64,000 bases of DNA from Artocarpus heterophyllus (taxonomy: Eukaryota > Streptophyta > Magnoliopsida > Rosales > Moraceae): the NCBI GenBank assembly GCA_025403435.1, contig CM046354.1:40807779-40871778 (forward strand), read 5' to 3'. This document shows positions 1 to 10,940 of the stretch, piece by piece. A program made the translations under genes and the position numbers. Under the pieces are notes generated by a model that was not told the origin of the DNA, searched no databases, and was given only the letters and a program-made list of their open reading frames with translations. Within the stretch, counting starts at the first letter, position 1, and every line of letters begins with the position of its first letter.

Positions 1-380
1 CCCTCTAGGTGGTTTCCCATTTAGGTTTGGAGAAGATTCTTCAGACCGAACTCAAGAGCAATAGGAGAATTTATTTATATTCTGTATTATTAATCAAGGC
101 ATGTAAGACTTAACTTTATTTGTACTTGGACTGTAATTGTATTTATGATATTGTCAGAACTATGTGTGTGCACAAGTTGTGGGTTGTGGAACCCATATTC
201 GTGGTTTTTATTTAATTATTATTATTTGCTTAATATTTATAAATTCTTTTAAAAAATGTGGTGGAAAATCTTCTTAATTTTTATTTAATTTGATTCTCAA
301 ACTCTTGATTTTTAATTAAATTCTCTTTTAATTAATCTAAATATTCAGCCACGTCACCTCCCGTACTCCGGGGCGTGACA
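1..380 (+). repeat. 3' end of the 5' LTR of element B
   Basis: These bases match the last part of both LTRs of element A (compare from 2561 and from 9477) and end with the same CCGTACTCCGGGGCGTGACA terminus (CA at 379-380). The upstream part of the LTR is outside the window. Confidence 0.9.
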
Positions 381-778
381 TGTCAGCATATGTATTTTAA
401 GGAATTCATGCGTGTGTCTATTTTGACTTTTGATGGCAATGGAGACCCGCAGTTGGCAGAATATTGGCTAGATTCGATTGCAAAGCATTTGGATACCCTT
501 GGTGTGCTCGATGAGTATCATGTGGAATTTGCTGCATATAAGTTCGAGGGTGGTGCTAATACTTGGTGGAAACAAGCTAAGTGTTTGGAACGCAATGGTA
601 ACATCAATTAGGACAAGTTTGAGGAGTTGTTCTATGATCAGTAATTTTTGCAGGGGTATAGAGACTAGAAGGCAGCTGAGCTCTATAGGTTGTAGCAAGG
701 TGACTAGTCAGTTCGAGAATATGAGGCAAGATTTAATGAGTTGGCCAGGTTTGTTCCATCGATGATGGCATCAGAACG
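381..778 (+). pseudogene. gag fragment of element B (5' part)
   Basis: The translation resembles the Retrotrans_gag region of element A (compare 3169-3570), including the EYWLDSI, GGANTWWKQ and FEELFYD segments. Compared with A, about 230 bp right after the LTR is missing: the PBS, the leader and the gag start codon. Stops interrupt the frame; those at 666-668 and 693-695 replace CAG in A, and a TAA lies near 642. The fragment ends at the GAACG (774-778) that was duplicated when A inserted. The protein would have been a nucleocapsid/capsid precursor; this copy cannot be made or start replication. Confidence 0.85.
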
Positions 779-1044
779 TGTAACGCCCCGAAATTTATTT
801 AATGTTAATGTAATATAAATGATGAATTAGTGTGCCATAATTAACGTTTTAACATTAATTAGATTATTTGGTTGGATTTTGAATTTTTGGTTTTTTTGTT
901 AAATTGATGCGTTCAAATGATTTCTTACTGTTTTAAAATGATGTTTTGAGTCTTAAAACATAACAATTTGTAAGATGTTAAAAATACTCCGTTTTACAAA
1001 ACCGTGGGCGGCACAAGGTTTTCGCACAGTAAAACCGCCCACCG

Positions 1045-1170
1045 ATTTCCTCTATTTATTTCCTTCCTCTCTCTCTCTCTCTCCTCACTCTCACGCATCT
1101 CTCCCTCTCTTCCTCTTGAACTCTCTCTCGGCAGCTCTCTCTCTCTCAATTCTCTCTCAAAATTTTTGAA
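1045..1170 (+). promoter_or_regulatory. Putative core promoter and CT-rich leader start in the A LTR
   Basis: A weak TATA-like CTCTATTTATT (about 1049-1059) is followed by about 100 bases of CT repeats. The same layout recurs at 7950-8068 and, diverged, at 37895-38000 in B. AT-rich box plus pyrimidine tract is common around plant LTR transcription starts, but no start site can be proven here. Confidence 0.35.
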
Positions 1171-1630
1171 AGAAATTTGAGTCCAAGCTTCGTGTTAGCA
1201 AGAAGGAGGCTCGGGGACGTGATTCGGCAACCGAGGACGCGGATTGAAGCTTCGATTCGAGGTTAGATTTGAAATTTCTAAACTTTTTACAAAATTTTCA
1301 ATTTGGTGTATTTTTGAAATCTAGGGTTGTTTAAGCTTAGAAAACCATGGATTTGAGTTAAATGAACTTAGAACAACTAGAATCTAAGCTTAGATTGAAG
1401 AAAAACGGATTGAATTCAAGATTTTTTATTTTTCCCCTCATTTTCTCATTTCCAGATTTTTGAGGATTTTGAGTTTAAATCTTGTTTAAATGAGTCCAAA
1501 CATGTTCTAGTATGTTTTTCTATCAACTATGATTGTTTTTCATGCCTGGGATTTGAGAAAAACAGGTTAGAATCAAGATTTGAATTTTGGGGATCGAGAA
1601 ACCCGTGGCTGGGATTTCTTGATTTTCCCA

Positions 1631-1801
1631 GTTTGGTAGGCCGAACTGTGTGTTTGGCAGGCCAGAGTGATGATCGGCAGGCCGGTGTTCTTCTGACCGG
1701 TAGGCCGAACCTGGGGAAGTGTTCGGCCGACCGAACTTTGCTTCCGGCAGGCCGAACTGTGTAGTTCGGCCGGCCGAAGCAGGGCGTCCGACAGGCCGAC
1801 C
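1631..1801 (+). repeat. Phased dyad array, eight units, in the 5' LTR of A
   Basis: Units resembling GTTCGGCAGGCCGAAC begin at 1631, 1652, 1672, 1695, 1721, 1742, 1764 and 1786, so spacing is mostly 20-23 bp. The unit is an inverted repeat with 7-bp arms and a 2-bp spacer. Two units (1721, 1764) are nearly symmetric. The array lies downstream of the presumed promoter, so it may be transcribed as leader. Confidence 0.85.
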
Positions 1802-2942
1802 GAGGCATGGAAAATTTTGTGATTTTTCACCGTTTTCACTGTTTTGAACCCTGATTTAAATCCCAACCTTATAGGATGATTTTAAAGGTACAAATGGCAC
1901 ACTAGGACATCATGAATTGGTTTAGTAACATAGAATGTCTCAAACTAGATATTGATCGACTTAGTTTGTATCTAGGATCGTTCGTGGTTTCGTGGAGCTA
2001 ACGTATAGCGGACCGGGATTACGGTGTGGGGCACCGGCACGAGTATTGAGGTAGGACTTCTATCCTATTTCTTTGGTAGCCTAGTTTTGAAATGATTTGC
2101 CTTTGAAAAAGGATTTCTATCAAATGTTTTCAACGGTTGTTTGAAAATGGTTTTATCGATTATATTTTAATATACCGTGATTATGAAATGAATTTCATAA
2201 TGAACGTAATTGACAACACTCGGTAATTGGGTTTTGAATGATAATGATAACAAACACTAAGGCATGATGCCATATCAGAGATCGGGTCGTGTAGCGATCG
2301 ACCTTGGGGGCAGGTCCCGAAACCCAGCTGGGCCACTACGGTGGTGATATCATGGTTTGCCTAGGTAAAAGAAAAATGGTGTTTTCGATTGTACGAGTAG
2401 ACTGTTCTGTGTCAGAGCGGCTCTACTCAAATTTTGTATTTATTTATTTAAGTTTTCTTTTGAGTACTCATAACAATGAACTGTTTCTTTAAATTCACTT
2501 ATTTATAAAACATAGTCCTGCTGAGCCTTTCGCTCACACTTTATTGTTTTAAATGTTCCCCCTTTAGGTGGTTTCCCATTTAGGTTTGGAGAGGATTCTT
2601 CGGACCGAACTTAGGAGCATTAGGAGGATTAAATCATATTTTGTATTATTTAATTAAGGCATGTAAGAGTTAACTTTATTTGTACTTGGACTGTAATTGT
2701 ATTTATGATATTGTCAGAACCATGTGTGTGCACAAGTTGTGGGTTGTGGAACCCATACTCGCGGTTTTTATTTAAATTTATTTACTCGTTTAATATTTAT
2801 AAATTTTTTTATAAAAATGTGGTGGAAATCTTCTTATTTCTTATTTAATTCGATCCTTAAACCATTGGTTTTAATTAAATTCTCTTTTAATTAACTTAAA
2901 CATTACGCCACGTCACCTCCCGTACTCCGGGGCATGACAGAA

Positions 2943-2955
2943 TGGCATCAGAGCT
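2943..2955 (+). other. Primer binding site of element A (initiator Met tRNA type)
   Basis: TGGCATCAGAGCT lies three bases after the LTR end. The usual plant Met-tRNA PBS is TGGTATCAGAGC, so there is one mismatch. Confidence 0.85.
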
Positions 2956-3044
2956 CAAGGTTATGAACCTTGGGAATTGTGCACACATAAGTTTGATAAT
3001 GAAATACCTCTGACAGTCCAAATTTTGTTTTTAGAAGTGAGAGA

Positions 3045-4013
3045 ATGGCACCTAGACGTCGTTCGACTGCTGACGCCGAGTTCGGAAATGATGAGAGCAT
3101 GAAGAGGTCTATGTTTGCGGCTTTCTGACAGATGGCAGCCAGGGCTAGACCGAGAGATTTTGATGTTGGTAGTCAGCATGCGTACTTTAAGGAATTCTGA
3201 TGGGCGTCTATTCTGACTTGTGATGGCAATAGGGATCCGCAATTAGCAGAGTATTGGTTGGATTTGATCTTGAAGCATTTAGATACTCTTGGTGTGCCTG
3301 AGGAGTATCGTGTGGAATTCGCGGCGTATAAGCTTGAAGGTGGCGCTAACACCTGGTGGAAGCAGACTAAGCGTCTGGAGCGCGGTGGCGATATCAGTTG
3401 GGACAGGTTCGAGGAGCTGTTCTATGATCGGTATTTTTCGCAGGGGTATAGAGATCAGAAGGCAGCTGAGTTCTACAGGTTGCAGCAGGGTGACTTGTCA
3501 GTTCGGGAGTATGAGGCAAAGTTTAATGAGTTGGCTAGGTTTGCTCCATCGGCGGTGGCATCGGAGCGTGAGAAATGTATTAAGTTTCAGGAAGGGCTCA
3601 AGGCTCCTATTCGGCAGCAGTTGGTTGCTCTACGGCTTAGGAGTTTCGGAGAGCTTGTGTCGTCGGCGATCTTCGTGGAAAATGATTATGTATAGTATTG
3701 TGAGGACCAAGCCAAGGCTTCAGGAGGACCGCAGAGGAGTGGCAGAAAGAGCACCAGTAGTCGTCCAACTCCGGGGAAAGGCAAGCAAGGCGGTGCGACC
3801 AGTGGTAGCAGCAGTTCGTCTGGCAGCGGGCGCAGCAATCCCTACAGCTTTCATTGTCATTTCTGTCAACAGCCCGGACACATCAAGAGGAATTGCCCGA
3901 TCAGGAGTGCTCGTCTTGGATCGTAGACCCGGGAGGATGCCAGTTGTTCGTCTCAGCCTCAGCCTCAGACTTTACCTCCGCCTCCGCAGTACCTGCAGTT
4001 GCAGTATCCGTAG
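3045..4013 (+). pseudogene. gag region of element A (capsid and zinc knuckle), five stops
   Basis: ATG at 3045 opens a frame that continues into pol. In order: a basic N-terminus (MAPRRRST), the Retrotrans_gag core (about 3200-3690, with GGANTWWKQ and the LKAPIRQQLV segment), a Ser/Gly-rich linker, a CCHC knuckle CHFCQQPGHIKRNC (3855-3896) and a Gln/Pro-rich tail. Stops lie at 3126, 3198, 3693, 3924 and 4011. Element B has CAG at the positions of the last two, so those two arose in A. Gag packages element RNA into virus-like particles; this copy can make only fragments. Confidence 0.85.
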
Positions 4014-7000
4014 TTCTCTCCTCAGCAATTCTCATATCCGGCACGGGGACAGCAGCCGCAGCATTTTCAGCGCAGTGTTCCTCAGTATCGAGTGCCGAGT
4101 ACCGGTAGTGTGCAGTCGTCTCCATCTCAGCAGCATCGACCGAGTAATCCAGGACCCAGCAATGTCGGTAGAGGAAAAGGAAAGGCGCCAGTGCAGGTTC
4201 ATGCAATGGCATCTGGAGGGTCAGATTCTCAGACTGGTAACGCGGTTGTTGACGGTATGATCTTGGTTTCTAGATCTTTAGCTCGTGTTTTGTTCGATAC
4301 CGGTGCCTCTCATTCTCTCATTTTGAGTTCTTTTGTACATGCCTTGGGATTAGAGATAGAAGAGTTTAATGAACCCCTAGTCATAACTTCTCCCTTGGGG
4401 CGGGTGTGTGTAAATTGTATGTGTAAATCTTGTAAAATAATGATTGGGGGTGAGATTTTGAAAAGTGATTTGATTGTACTCCCCATGAGCTCCTATGATT
4501 TAATTCTAGGGATGGACTGGTTGTCCAGGTATAGTGCAGTTGTGGACTGCCAGTTTAGAAAAGTGACCCTAGTGTCTGATAGGGGGATGGTGATCACTTA
4601 CCAGGGTGGTGGTGATTGGTTAATGAGTGAGCGTCTCATGAAGTCGTGTCTAGGAGGGCGAAGGAATCTAGGTTGTTGTGCTTTTCTTGCCAACCTGGAT
4701 TGCGAGCCCTATGTTTTGAGTAGCAGTGTAGCGATTCCGGTGGTCGATGAGTTCAAGGATGTCTTCCCCGATGAGTTGCCAGGATTAGCACCGTATCGGG
4801 AGATTGAGTTTGGTATCGAGTTGTTTCCAGGGACATCGATGATTTCTATGGCACCTTATCGGATGGCGCCGGCAGAAATGAAGGAATTGAAGAAGCAACT
4901 TCAAGAGCTTGCTGATAAGGGGTATATTCGGAACAACACATCTCCGTGGGGAGCACCAGTTTTGTTCTCTAAGAAGCACGATGCGACTCTCAGGTTATGT
5001 GTAGATTATCGGCAGCTAAATCGTGTTAAGGTGAAGAACAAGTATCCCTTGCCTAGGATTGATGAGCTATTTGATCAGTTGGGAGGTTCGCGGTACTTCT
5101 CAAAGATTGATTTGCGTTCAAGTTATCATCAGCTCAGGATCAAGGAAGAGGATATTCCCAAGACAGCTTTTAGGACTCGGTATGGGCACTTTGAGTTTCT
5201 GGTCATGTCTTTTGGGTTGACGAATGCTCCGGCAGCTTTTATGGATTTGATGAACAGGATATTTAGGCCGTATCTGGATCAGTTTGTGATCATGTTCATT
5301 GATGACATTCTTGTGTATTCTAAGACTTGGGAGGAGCATGAGCAGCATCTTCGGATCGTGCTTCAGACTCTGCGGGAGCACCAGTTGTATGCTAAGAGGG
5401 AAAAGTGTGAGTTTTGGTTGACTGAGGTCAAATTTCTGGGTCATGTTATCTCGGAGCATGGTATTTCAGTGGATCCGTCCAAGATTGAGGCTATATTGGA
5501 ATGGGAACGACCAAGGAATGTAGCGGAGATTCGCAGCTTCTTAGGTCTTGCTGGATATTACAGGAAATTTGTAAAGGATTTTTCGAAGATTGCATCTCCG
5601 TTGACGAGATTAATCAAGAAAAATGTCAGGTTTGAGTGGAATGAAGATTGTGAGTCTGCTTTTCAGGAATTGAAGAACCGGTTGACTTCAGCTCCAGTGT
5701 TGGTTATTCCTAGAAGTGACGAGCCATATGAGGTTTATGTGGATGCTTCATGGTGCGGACTTGGATGCGTGTTGATGCAGCTTGGGCGTGTGGTTGCGTA
5801 CGGAACGAGGCAGCTACGACCTCACGAGCGGAATTATCCTACTCATGATTTAGAGCTTGCGGCGGTGATCTACGCGCTGAAGATTTGGAAGTGTTACTTG
5901 TATGGAGCGTCGTTTCAGGTCTTCTCCGATCACAAGAGTTTGAGGTATCTGTCCACTCAGTGGGATCTCAATCTGAGGCAGCGCAAATGGGTAGAGTACA
6001 TGGAGGATTATGATTTCGCGTTGCAGTATCATCCCGGGAAAGCTAACGTGGTCGCGGATGTGCTTAGTAGGAAGTCTTCAGGGATTCTCGCTTGTTTGAT
6101 CTTTGAGGACTGGAGCAGGGATGCGACAGTGAGTGAGTATCGGCTATTGTATCATGAAGACGGTGATCGAGTTTTGTTATATCACGTGGAAGCGACTCCA
6201 GCTCTTGTTCGGATGGTGAAGCAAAATCAGTGGCTGGATCGGCATTTGCAGGGGATTTGGTCGCGGATTCAGAACGGGGAGCAGTTCAAGGAATGGAGCG
6301 TGCATGCAGATGGATCATTGTACTTTCGAGAGCGTCTTGCAGTTCTAGTTATCGCCGAGGTGACGAAAGCCGTTCTAGATGAAGCTCATAGGTCTCAGTT
6401 CGCTATTCATCCGGGGAGCACCAAGATGTATCGTGATTTGAAGAGGCAGTATTGGTGGAGAGGTATGAAGAAAGATGTTCACGAGTACGTGGCCAAGTGT
6501 TTGACGTGTCTTCAGGTGAAAACTGAGCATCAGAAGCCTGCAGGTCAGCTTCAGCCGCTTCCTATTCCAGGGTGGAAATGGGAGCATGTGACGATGGATT
6601 TTCTCATAGGTTTGCCGAGGACGGAGCAGCGGCACGACGCAGTTCGGGTTATGGTCGACAGGTTGACGAAATCGGTGCATTTCATTCCGTTTAGGTCGAC
6701 GTGTTCTAGGAAGGTTCTCGGGGAGTTGTATGTGCAGAACATTGTGAGGTTGCATGGAGTTCCTTTGTCCATCACCTCTGATCGAGACACTAGGTTTAAT
6801 GCTAAGTACTGGAGGAGTTTTCAGGAGGCTTTAGGTACGGATTTGAACTTCAGTACGGCATTTCATCCTCAGACTGATGGGCAGTCTGAGCGGGTTATTC
6901 AGGTTCTCGAGGATATGTTGCGTGCTTGTGCATTGGACTTCGGCGGGAATTGGAAGCAATGTTTGCATTTGGCGGAGTTCACGTACAACAATAGTTATCA

Positions 7001-7205
7001 GGCGAGTATCGGTATGACACCATTTGAGGCATTTTATGGGCGACCGTGTCGGTCACCTGTGTGTTGGGCTGAGCAGGAAGATAGAGTTATTCTTGGGCCA
7101 GATGAGATTCGTGATAGCAACGAGAAAGTCGCGGTGATTCGAGATCGGTTGAGGGCAGCTCAGAGTCGAGGAAGAGTTATGCGGATAGGAGACGTAGACC
7201 TTTAG
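4014..7205 (+). CDS. pol polyprotein of element A: protease, RT, RNase H, integrase (open frame)
   Basis: The frame is open from 4014 and has no good ATG at its start, as expected when Pol is made as part of a Gag-Pol fusion. Counting from the GTG at 4092: protease motif DTGAS at about residue 69; RT from about 225 with FIDD at 402-405 (the Y/F-x-D-D site); RNase H from about 545 (YVDAS, then [12 protein letters not shown]); integrase HHCC finger about 765-810; DDE core from about 835 with TSDRDTRF and TDGQSERV. Residue order and motifs fit Tekay/Del chromoviruses. The frame ends at TAG 7203 because of a one-base loss near 7168, found by comparison with B at 23107-23165. Upstream gag stops mean it is unlikely to be expressed whole. 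Confidence 0.9.
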   Translation, partial: FSPQQFSYPARGQQPQHFQRSVPQYRVPSTGSVQSSPSQQHRPSNPGPSNVGRGKGKAPVQVHAMASGGSDSQTGNAVVDGMILVSRSLARVLFDTGASHSLILSSFVHALGLEIEEFNEPLVITSPLGRVCVNCMCKSCKIMIGGEILKSDLIVLPMSSYDLILGMDWLSRYSAVVDCQFRKVTLVSDRGMVITYQGGGDWLMSERLMKSCLGGRRNLGCCAFLANLDCEPYVLSSSVAIPVVDEFKDVFPDELPGLAPYREIEFGIELFPGTSMISMAPYRMAPAEMKELKKQLQELADKGYIRNNTSPWGAPVLFSKKHDATLRLCVDYRQLNRVKVKNKYPLPRIDELFDQLGGSRYFSKIDLRSSYHQLRIKEEDIPKTAFRTRYGHFEFLVMSFGLTNAPAAFMDLMNRIFRPYLDQFVIMFIDDILVYSKTWEEHEQHLRIVLQTLREHQLYAKREKCEFWLTEVKFLGHVISEHGISVDPSKIEAILEWERPRNVAEIRSFLGLAGYYRKFVKDFSKIASPLTRLIKKNVRFEWNEDCESAFQELKNRLTSAPVLVIPRSDEPYEVYVDASWCGLGCVLMQLGRVVAYGTRQLRPHERNYPTHDLELAAVIYALKIWKCYLYGASFQVFSDHKSLRYLSTQWDLNLRQRKWVEYMEDYDFALQYHPGKANVVADVLSRKSSGILACLIFEDWSRDATVSEYRLLYHEDGDRVLLYHVEATPALVRMVKQNQWLDRHLQGIWSRIQNGEQFKEWSVHADGSLYFRERLAVLVIAEVTKAVLDEAHRSQFAIHPGSTKMYRDLKRQYWWRGMKKDVHEYVAKCLTCLQVKTEHQKPAGQLQPLPIPGWKWEHVTMDFLIGLPRTEQRHDAVRVMVDRLTKSVHFIPFRSTCSRKVLGELYVQNIVRLHGVPLSITSDRDTRFNAKYWRSFQEALGTDLNFSTAFHPQTDGQSERVIQVLEDMLRACALDFGGNWKQCLHLAEFTYNNSYQASIGMTPFEAFYGRPCRSPVCWAEQEDRVILGPDEIRDSNEKVAVIRDRLRAAQSRGRVMRIGDVDL

Positions 7206-7634
7206 AGTTCGCGGTTGGAGATTTCGTTCTCTTGAGGGTATCGCCTCGTAAAGGAACTATGCGGTTGGGAGTGAGTGGGAAGCTCGCGCCGAGGTATATT
7301 GGGCCGTTCGAGATCACTCAGCTTGTTGGTGTGGTCGCTTATCGGCTTGATCTTCCGCCTGAACTTTCTCATGTGCATGATGTGTTCCATGTGTCGATGC
7401 TTAGGAAGTGTCCACCTGAGCAGGGCAAGATAGTTTCGTTTCGCGATGTGCAGGTTCAGGAAGATACGATGTATGAAGAAGTGCCGATTCAGATTATCGA
7501 CCGGAAAGTGATTGGCTTACGTCGTCGCGAGATACCGTTGGTAAAAGTCGTGTGGCAGCATCATGGGGTTGATGAAGCCACTTGGTAACTAGAGTCGAGT
7601 ATGCGGGAATTGTATCCGCATTTGTTTTGTTTTT
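7170..7634 (+). pseudogene. Integrase C-terminus and chromodomain of element A, out of frame
   Basis: After the frameshift the same protein continues in another frame with the GPFEI (SH3-like) part of the integrase C-terminus, then HVHDVFHVSMLRKC, then a chromodomain-like tail (IIDRKVIGLRRREIPLVKV, DEATW). A TAA at 7586 replaces the GAA seen in B at 37507. Without it the frame would run about 15 codons further. In chromoviruses this domain directs integration to marked chromatin. Confidence 0.85.
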
Positions 7635-7670
7635 GAAATGAGTCGTAAATTTCGAGGGTGAAATTTCTTT

Positions 7671-7684
7671 TAGGGGTGGAGAGT
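7671..7684 (+). other. Polypurine tract of element A
   Basis: TAGGGGTGGAGAGT lies directly before the 3' LTR. The same tract occurs in B at 37592-37605. It would prime plus-strand DNA synthesis. Confidence 0.85.
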
Positions 7685-9858
7685 TGTAACGCCCCGAAAT
7701 TTATTTAATGTTAATGTAATATAAATGATTAATTAGTGTGCCATAATTAACGTTTTAACATTAATTAGATTATTTGGTTGGATTTTGAATTTTTGGTTGT
7801 TTTGTTAAATTGATGCGTTCAAATGATTTCTTATTGTTTTAAAATGATGTTTTGAGCCTTAAAACATAACAATTTGTAAGATGTTAAAAATACTTCGTTT
7901 TACAAAACCGTGGGCGGCACATGGTTTTCGCACAGTAAAACCGCCCACCGATTTCCTCTATTTATTTCCTTCCTCTCTCTCTCTCTCTCCTCACTCTCAC
8001 GCATCTCTCCCTCTCTTCCTCTTGAACGCTCTCTCGGCAGCTCTCTCTCTCTCAATTCTCTCTCAAAATTTTTGAAAGAAATTCGAGTCCAAGCTTCGGG
8101 TTAGCAAGGAGGAGGCTCGGGGACGTGATTCAACAACCGAGGACGCGGATTGAAGCTTCGATTCGAGGTTAGATTCAAAATTTCTAAACTTTTTACAAAA
8201 TTTTCAATTCGGTGCATTTTTGAAATCTAGGGTTGTTTAAGCTTAGAAAACCGTGGATTTGAGTTAAATGAACATAGAACAACTAGAATCTAAGCTTAGA
8301 TTGAAGAAAAACGGATTGAATTCAAGATTTTTCATTTTTCCCCTCATTTTCTCATTTTTTAATTTTTGAGGATTTTGAGTTTAAATCTTGTTTAAATGAG
8401 TCCAAACATGTTCTAGTATGTTTTTCTATCAACTATGATTGTTTTTCAAGCCTGGGATTTGAGAAAAACAGGTTAGAATCAAGATTTTAATTTTGGGGAT
8501 CAAGAAACCCGTGGCTGGGATTTCTAGATTTTCCCAGTTTGGCAGGCCGAACTGTGTGTTCGGCAGGCCAGAGTGATGATCGGCAGGCCGGTGTTCTTCC
8601 GACCGGTAGGCCAAACCTGGGGAAGTGTTCGGCCGACCGAACTTTGCTTCCGGCAGGCCGAACTGTGTAGTTCGGCCGGCCGAAGCAGGCCATCCGACAG
8701 GCCGACGAAGGCATGGAAAATTTTGTGATTTTTCACCGTTTTCACTGTTTTGAACCCTGATTTAAATCCCAACCTTATAGGATGATTTTAAAGGTACAAA
8801 TGGCACACTAGGACGTCATGAATTGGTTTAGTAACATAGAATGTCTCGAACTAGATATTGATCGACTTAGTTTGTATCTAGGATCGTTTGTGGTTCCGTG
8901 GAGCTAACGTATAGCGGACCGAGATTACGGTGTGGGGCACCGGCACGAGTATTGAGGTAGGACTTCTATCCTATTTCTTTGGTAGTCTAGTTTTGAAATG
9001 ATTTGCCTTTGAAAAAGGATTTCTATCAAAATGTTTTCAACGGTTGTTTGAAAATGGTTTTATCGGTTATATTTTAATATACCGTGATTATGAAATGAAT
9101 TTCATAATCAACGTAATTGACAACACTCAGTAATTGGGTTTTGAATGATAATGATAACAAACACTAAGGCATGATGCCATATCAGAGATCGGGTCGTGTA
9201 GCGATCGCCCTTGGGGGCAGGTCCCGAACCCCAGCTGGGCCACTACGGTGGTGATATCATGGTTTGCCTAGGTAAAAGAAAAATGGTGTTTTCGATTGTA
9301 CGAGTAGATTGTTCTGTGTCAGAGCGGCTCTACTCAAATTTTGTATTTATTTATTTATTTGTTTATTTAAGTTTTCTTTTAAGTACTCATAACAATGAAC
9401 TGTTTCTTTAAATTCACTTATTTATAAAACATAGTCCTGCTGAGCCTTTCGCTCATGTTTTATTGTTTTAAATGTTCCCCCTCTAGGTGGTTTCCCATTT
9501 AGGTTTGGAGAGGATTCTTCGGACCGAACTCAGGAGCATTAGGAGGATTAAATCATATTTTGTATTATTTAATTAAGGCATGTAAGAGTTAACTTTATTT
9601 GTACGTGGACTGTAATTGTATTTATGATATTGTCAGGACCATGTGTGTGCACAAGTTGTGGGTTGTGGAACCCATACTCGCGGATTTTATTTAAATTTTA
9701 TTACTCGTTTAATATTTATAAATTCTTTTATAAAAATGTGGTGGAAATCTTCTTATTTCTTATTTAATTCGATCCTTAAACCATTGGTTTTAATTAAATT
9801 CTCTTTTAATTAACTTAAACATTCCACCACGTCACCTCCCGTACTCCGGGGCGTGACA
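7685..9858 (+). repeat. 3' LTR of element A (2174 bp)
   Basis: It starts TGTAACGCCCCG and ends GGGGCGTGACA, followed by the GAACG TSD copy (9859-9863). It is slightly longer than the 5' LTR, partly through extra TTTA repeats near 9350. Confidence 0.95.
8537..8707 (+). repeat. Phased dyad array in the 3' LTR of A
   Basis: Same eight-unit array as at 1631-1801. Point changes leave the spacing unchanged. Confidence 0.85.
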
Positions 9859-9863
9859 GAACG

Positions 9864-10940
9864 AGAAAAATGTATAAAGTTTTAGAAAGGACTGAAGGCT
9901 CCTATTCGGCGACAGGTGGTTGCTTTGCGGCTCAGGAGTTTTGGAGAGCTTGTGTCGTCAGCAATATCAGTAGAGAATGATTATGTGTTGTATTGTGAGG
10001 ATCGAGCAAAAGCGTCAGGAGGGTCGTAGAGGAGTGGTAGGAAGAGCACCAGTAGTTGTCCAATTCCAAGAAAGAATAAGCAGGGTGGCGCGAACAACAA
10101 CAGAAGTAGCAGTTCATTTGGTAGCGGACGCAGCAATCCCTACCGCTTCCATTGTCATTATTGCCAGCAGCCAGGATACATCAAGAGGAATTGCCCGATC
10201 AGGAGTGCTCGTCTAAGATCTCAGACCAAAGAAGGTGCCAGTCGTCAGCATCAGACTCTACCTCTACCTCAGCAGTATCTGTAGTTGCAGTACCCTCAGT
10301 TCTCTCCTTAGGAGTTTTCATATTCAGCACAAGAGCAGTAGCCGCAGCATTTCCAACGTAGCGTCCCTCAGTACCGAGCGTCGAGTGCAGCTAGTGTGCA
10401 GTCATCTCCGTCACAGCAATATCGGCAGAATAATCTAGGACCCAGCAATGTTGCCAAGGAAAAAGGAAAAGATCCAATGCAAGTTCATGCGATGGCATCA
10501 GGAGGTTTAGATGTTCAGACCAGTAATGTGGTTGTCGATGGTATGATCTTAGTTTCCCAATCCCTAGCTCACGTTTTATTTGATACAGGTGCCACTCATT
10601 CTCTCATTTTGACTTCTTTTGTACATGCCTTCAGATTACAGATAGAAGAGTTCAATGAATGCCTAGTCATAGCTTCTCCCTTGGGGTGGGTGTGTGTGAA
10701 CTGTGTATGTAAAGCCTGTAAAATAATGATTGGGGATGAGATTTTGAAAAGTGATTTGATTGTACTCCCCATGAGCTCATATGATGTAATCCTAGGAATG
10801 GACTGGTTGTCTAATACAGTGGTAAACTGCCAGCTTAAGAAAGTGACCCTAGTGTCTGATAGGGGAACGATGATCACTTACCAGGATGGTTGTGATCGCC
10901 TAATGAGTGAGCGTTTCATGAAATCGTGTCTTGGAGGGTG
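9864..10940 (+). pseudogene. gag C-terminus and protease of element B
   Basis: This resumes B's gag exactly where it was cut at 778. The zinc knuckle reads CHYCQQPGYIKRNC, so the CCHC histidine is Tyr. The protease site DTGATHS is kept near 10588. Stops at 10282-10284 and 10309-10311 are CAG in A. A TGA at 10939-10941 is CGA in A. The protease would cleave the Gag-Pol polyprotein; the copy is dead. Confidence 0.85.

Larger units (their letters stand above)
779..2939 (+). repeat. 5' LTR of element A (2161 bp)
   Basis: It starts TGTAACGCCCCG and ends GGGGCATGACA, directly before the PBS. It matches 7685-9858 over its whole length. It holds a CT-rich tract (about 1070-1166) and an array of GGCAGGCCGA dyads (1631-1801). 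A 62-codon ORF at 2304-2492 inside it has no known relatives and recurs in slightly altered form in the 3' LTR, so it is not treated as a gene. Confidence 0.95.
779..9858 (+). mobile_element. Element A: complete Tekay/Del-like Ty3 retrotransposon inserted in B
   Basis: Two LTRs of about 2.17 kb flank a 4.75-kb internal region with PBS, gag-pol in one frame and a polypurine tract. The TSD is GAACG (774-778 and 9859-9863). Gene order is protease, RT, RNase H, integrase, and the integrase ends in a chromodomain-like tail, which marks chromoviruses. The first ~135 bases of the two LTRs differ at only two positions, so A is younger than B. Five in-frame stops in gag and a one-base loss near 7168 make the copy defective. 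A inserted into a member of its own family. Confidence 0.95.

Noticed and set aside
1527..1866. Minus-strand ORFs rich in Arg/Pro/Cys across the dyad array of A (and 8429-8772)
   Set aside because: They are translations of the repeated GC-rich unit, differ between the two LTRs, and have no relatives. Not genes.
2304..2492. 62-codon ORF in the A LTR, recurring at 9211-9411
   Set aside because: Repeated only because the LTR is repeated. Length differs through TTTA repeats. No domain.
4092..4094. GTG at 4092 as start codon of A pol
   Set aside because: The frame is already open from 4014 and pol is normally made by fusion to gag. No start context.
3289..4260. 323-codon ORF overlapping gag of A in another frame
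   Set aside because: Ser/Arg-rich shadow of gag; the CCHC knuckle and capsid are in the other frame.
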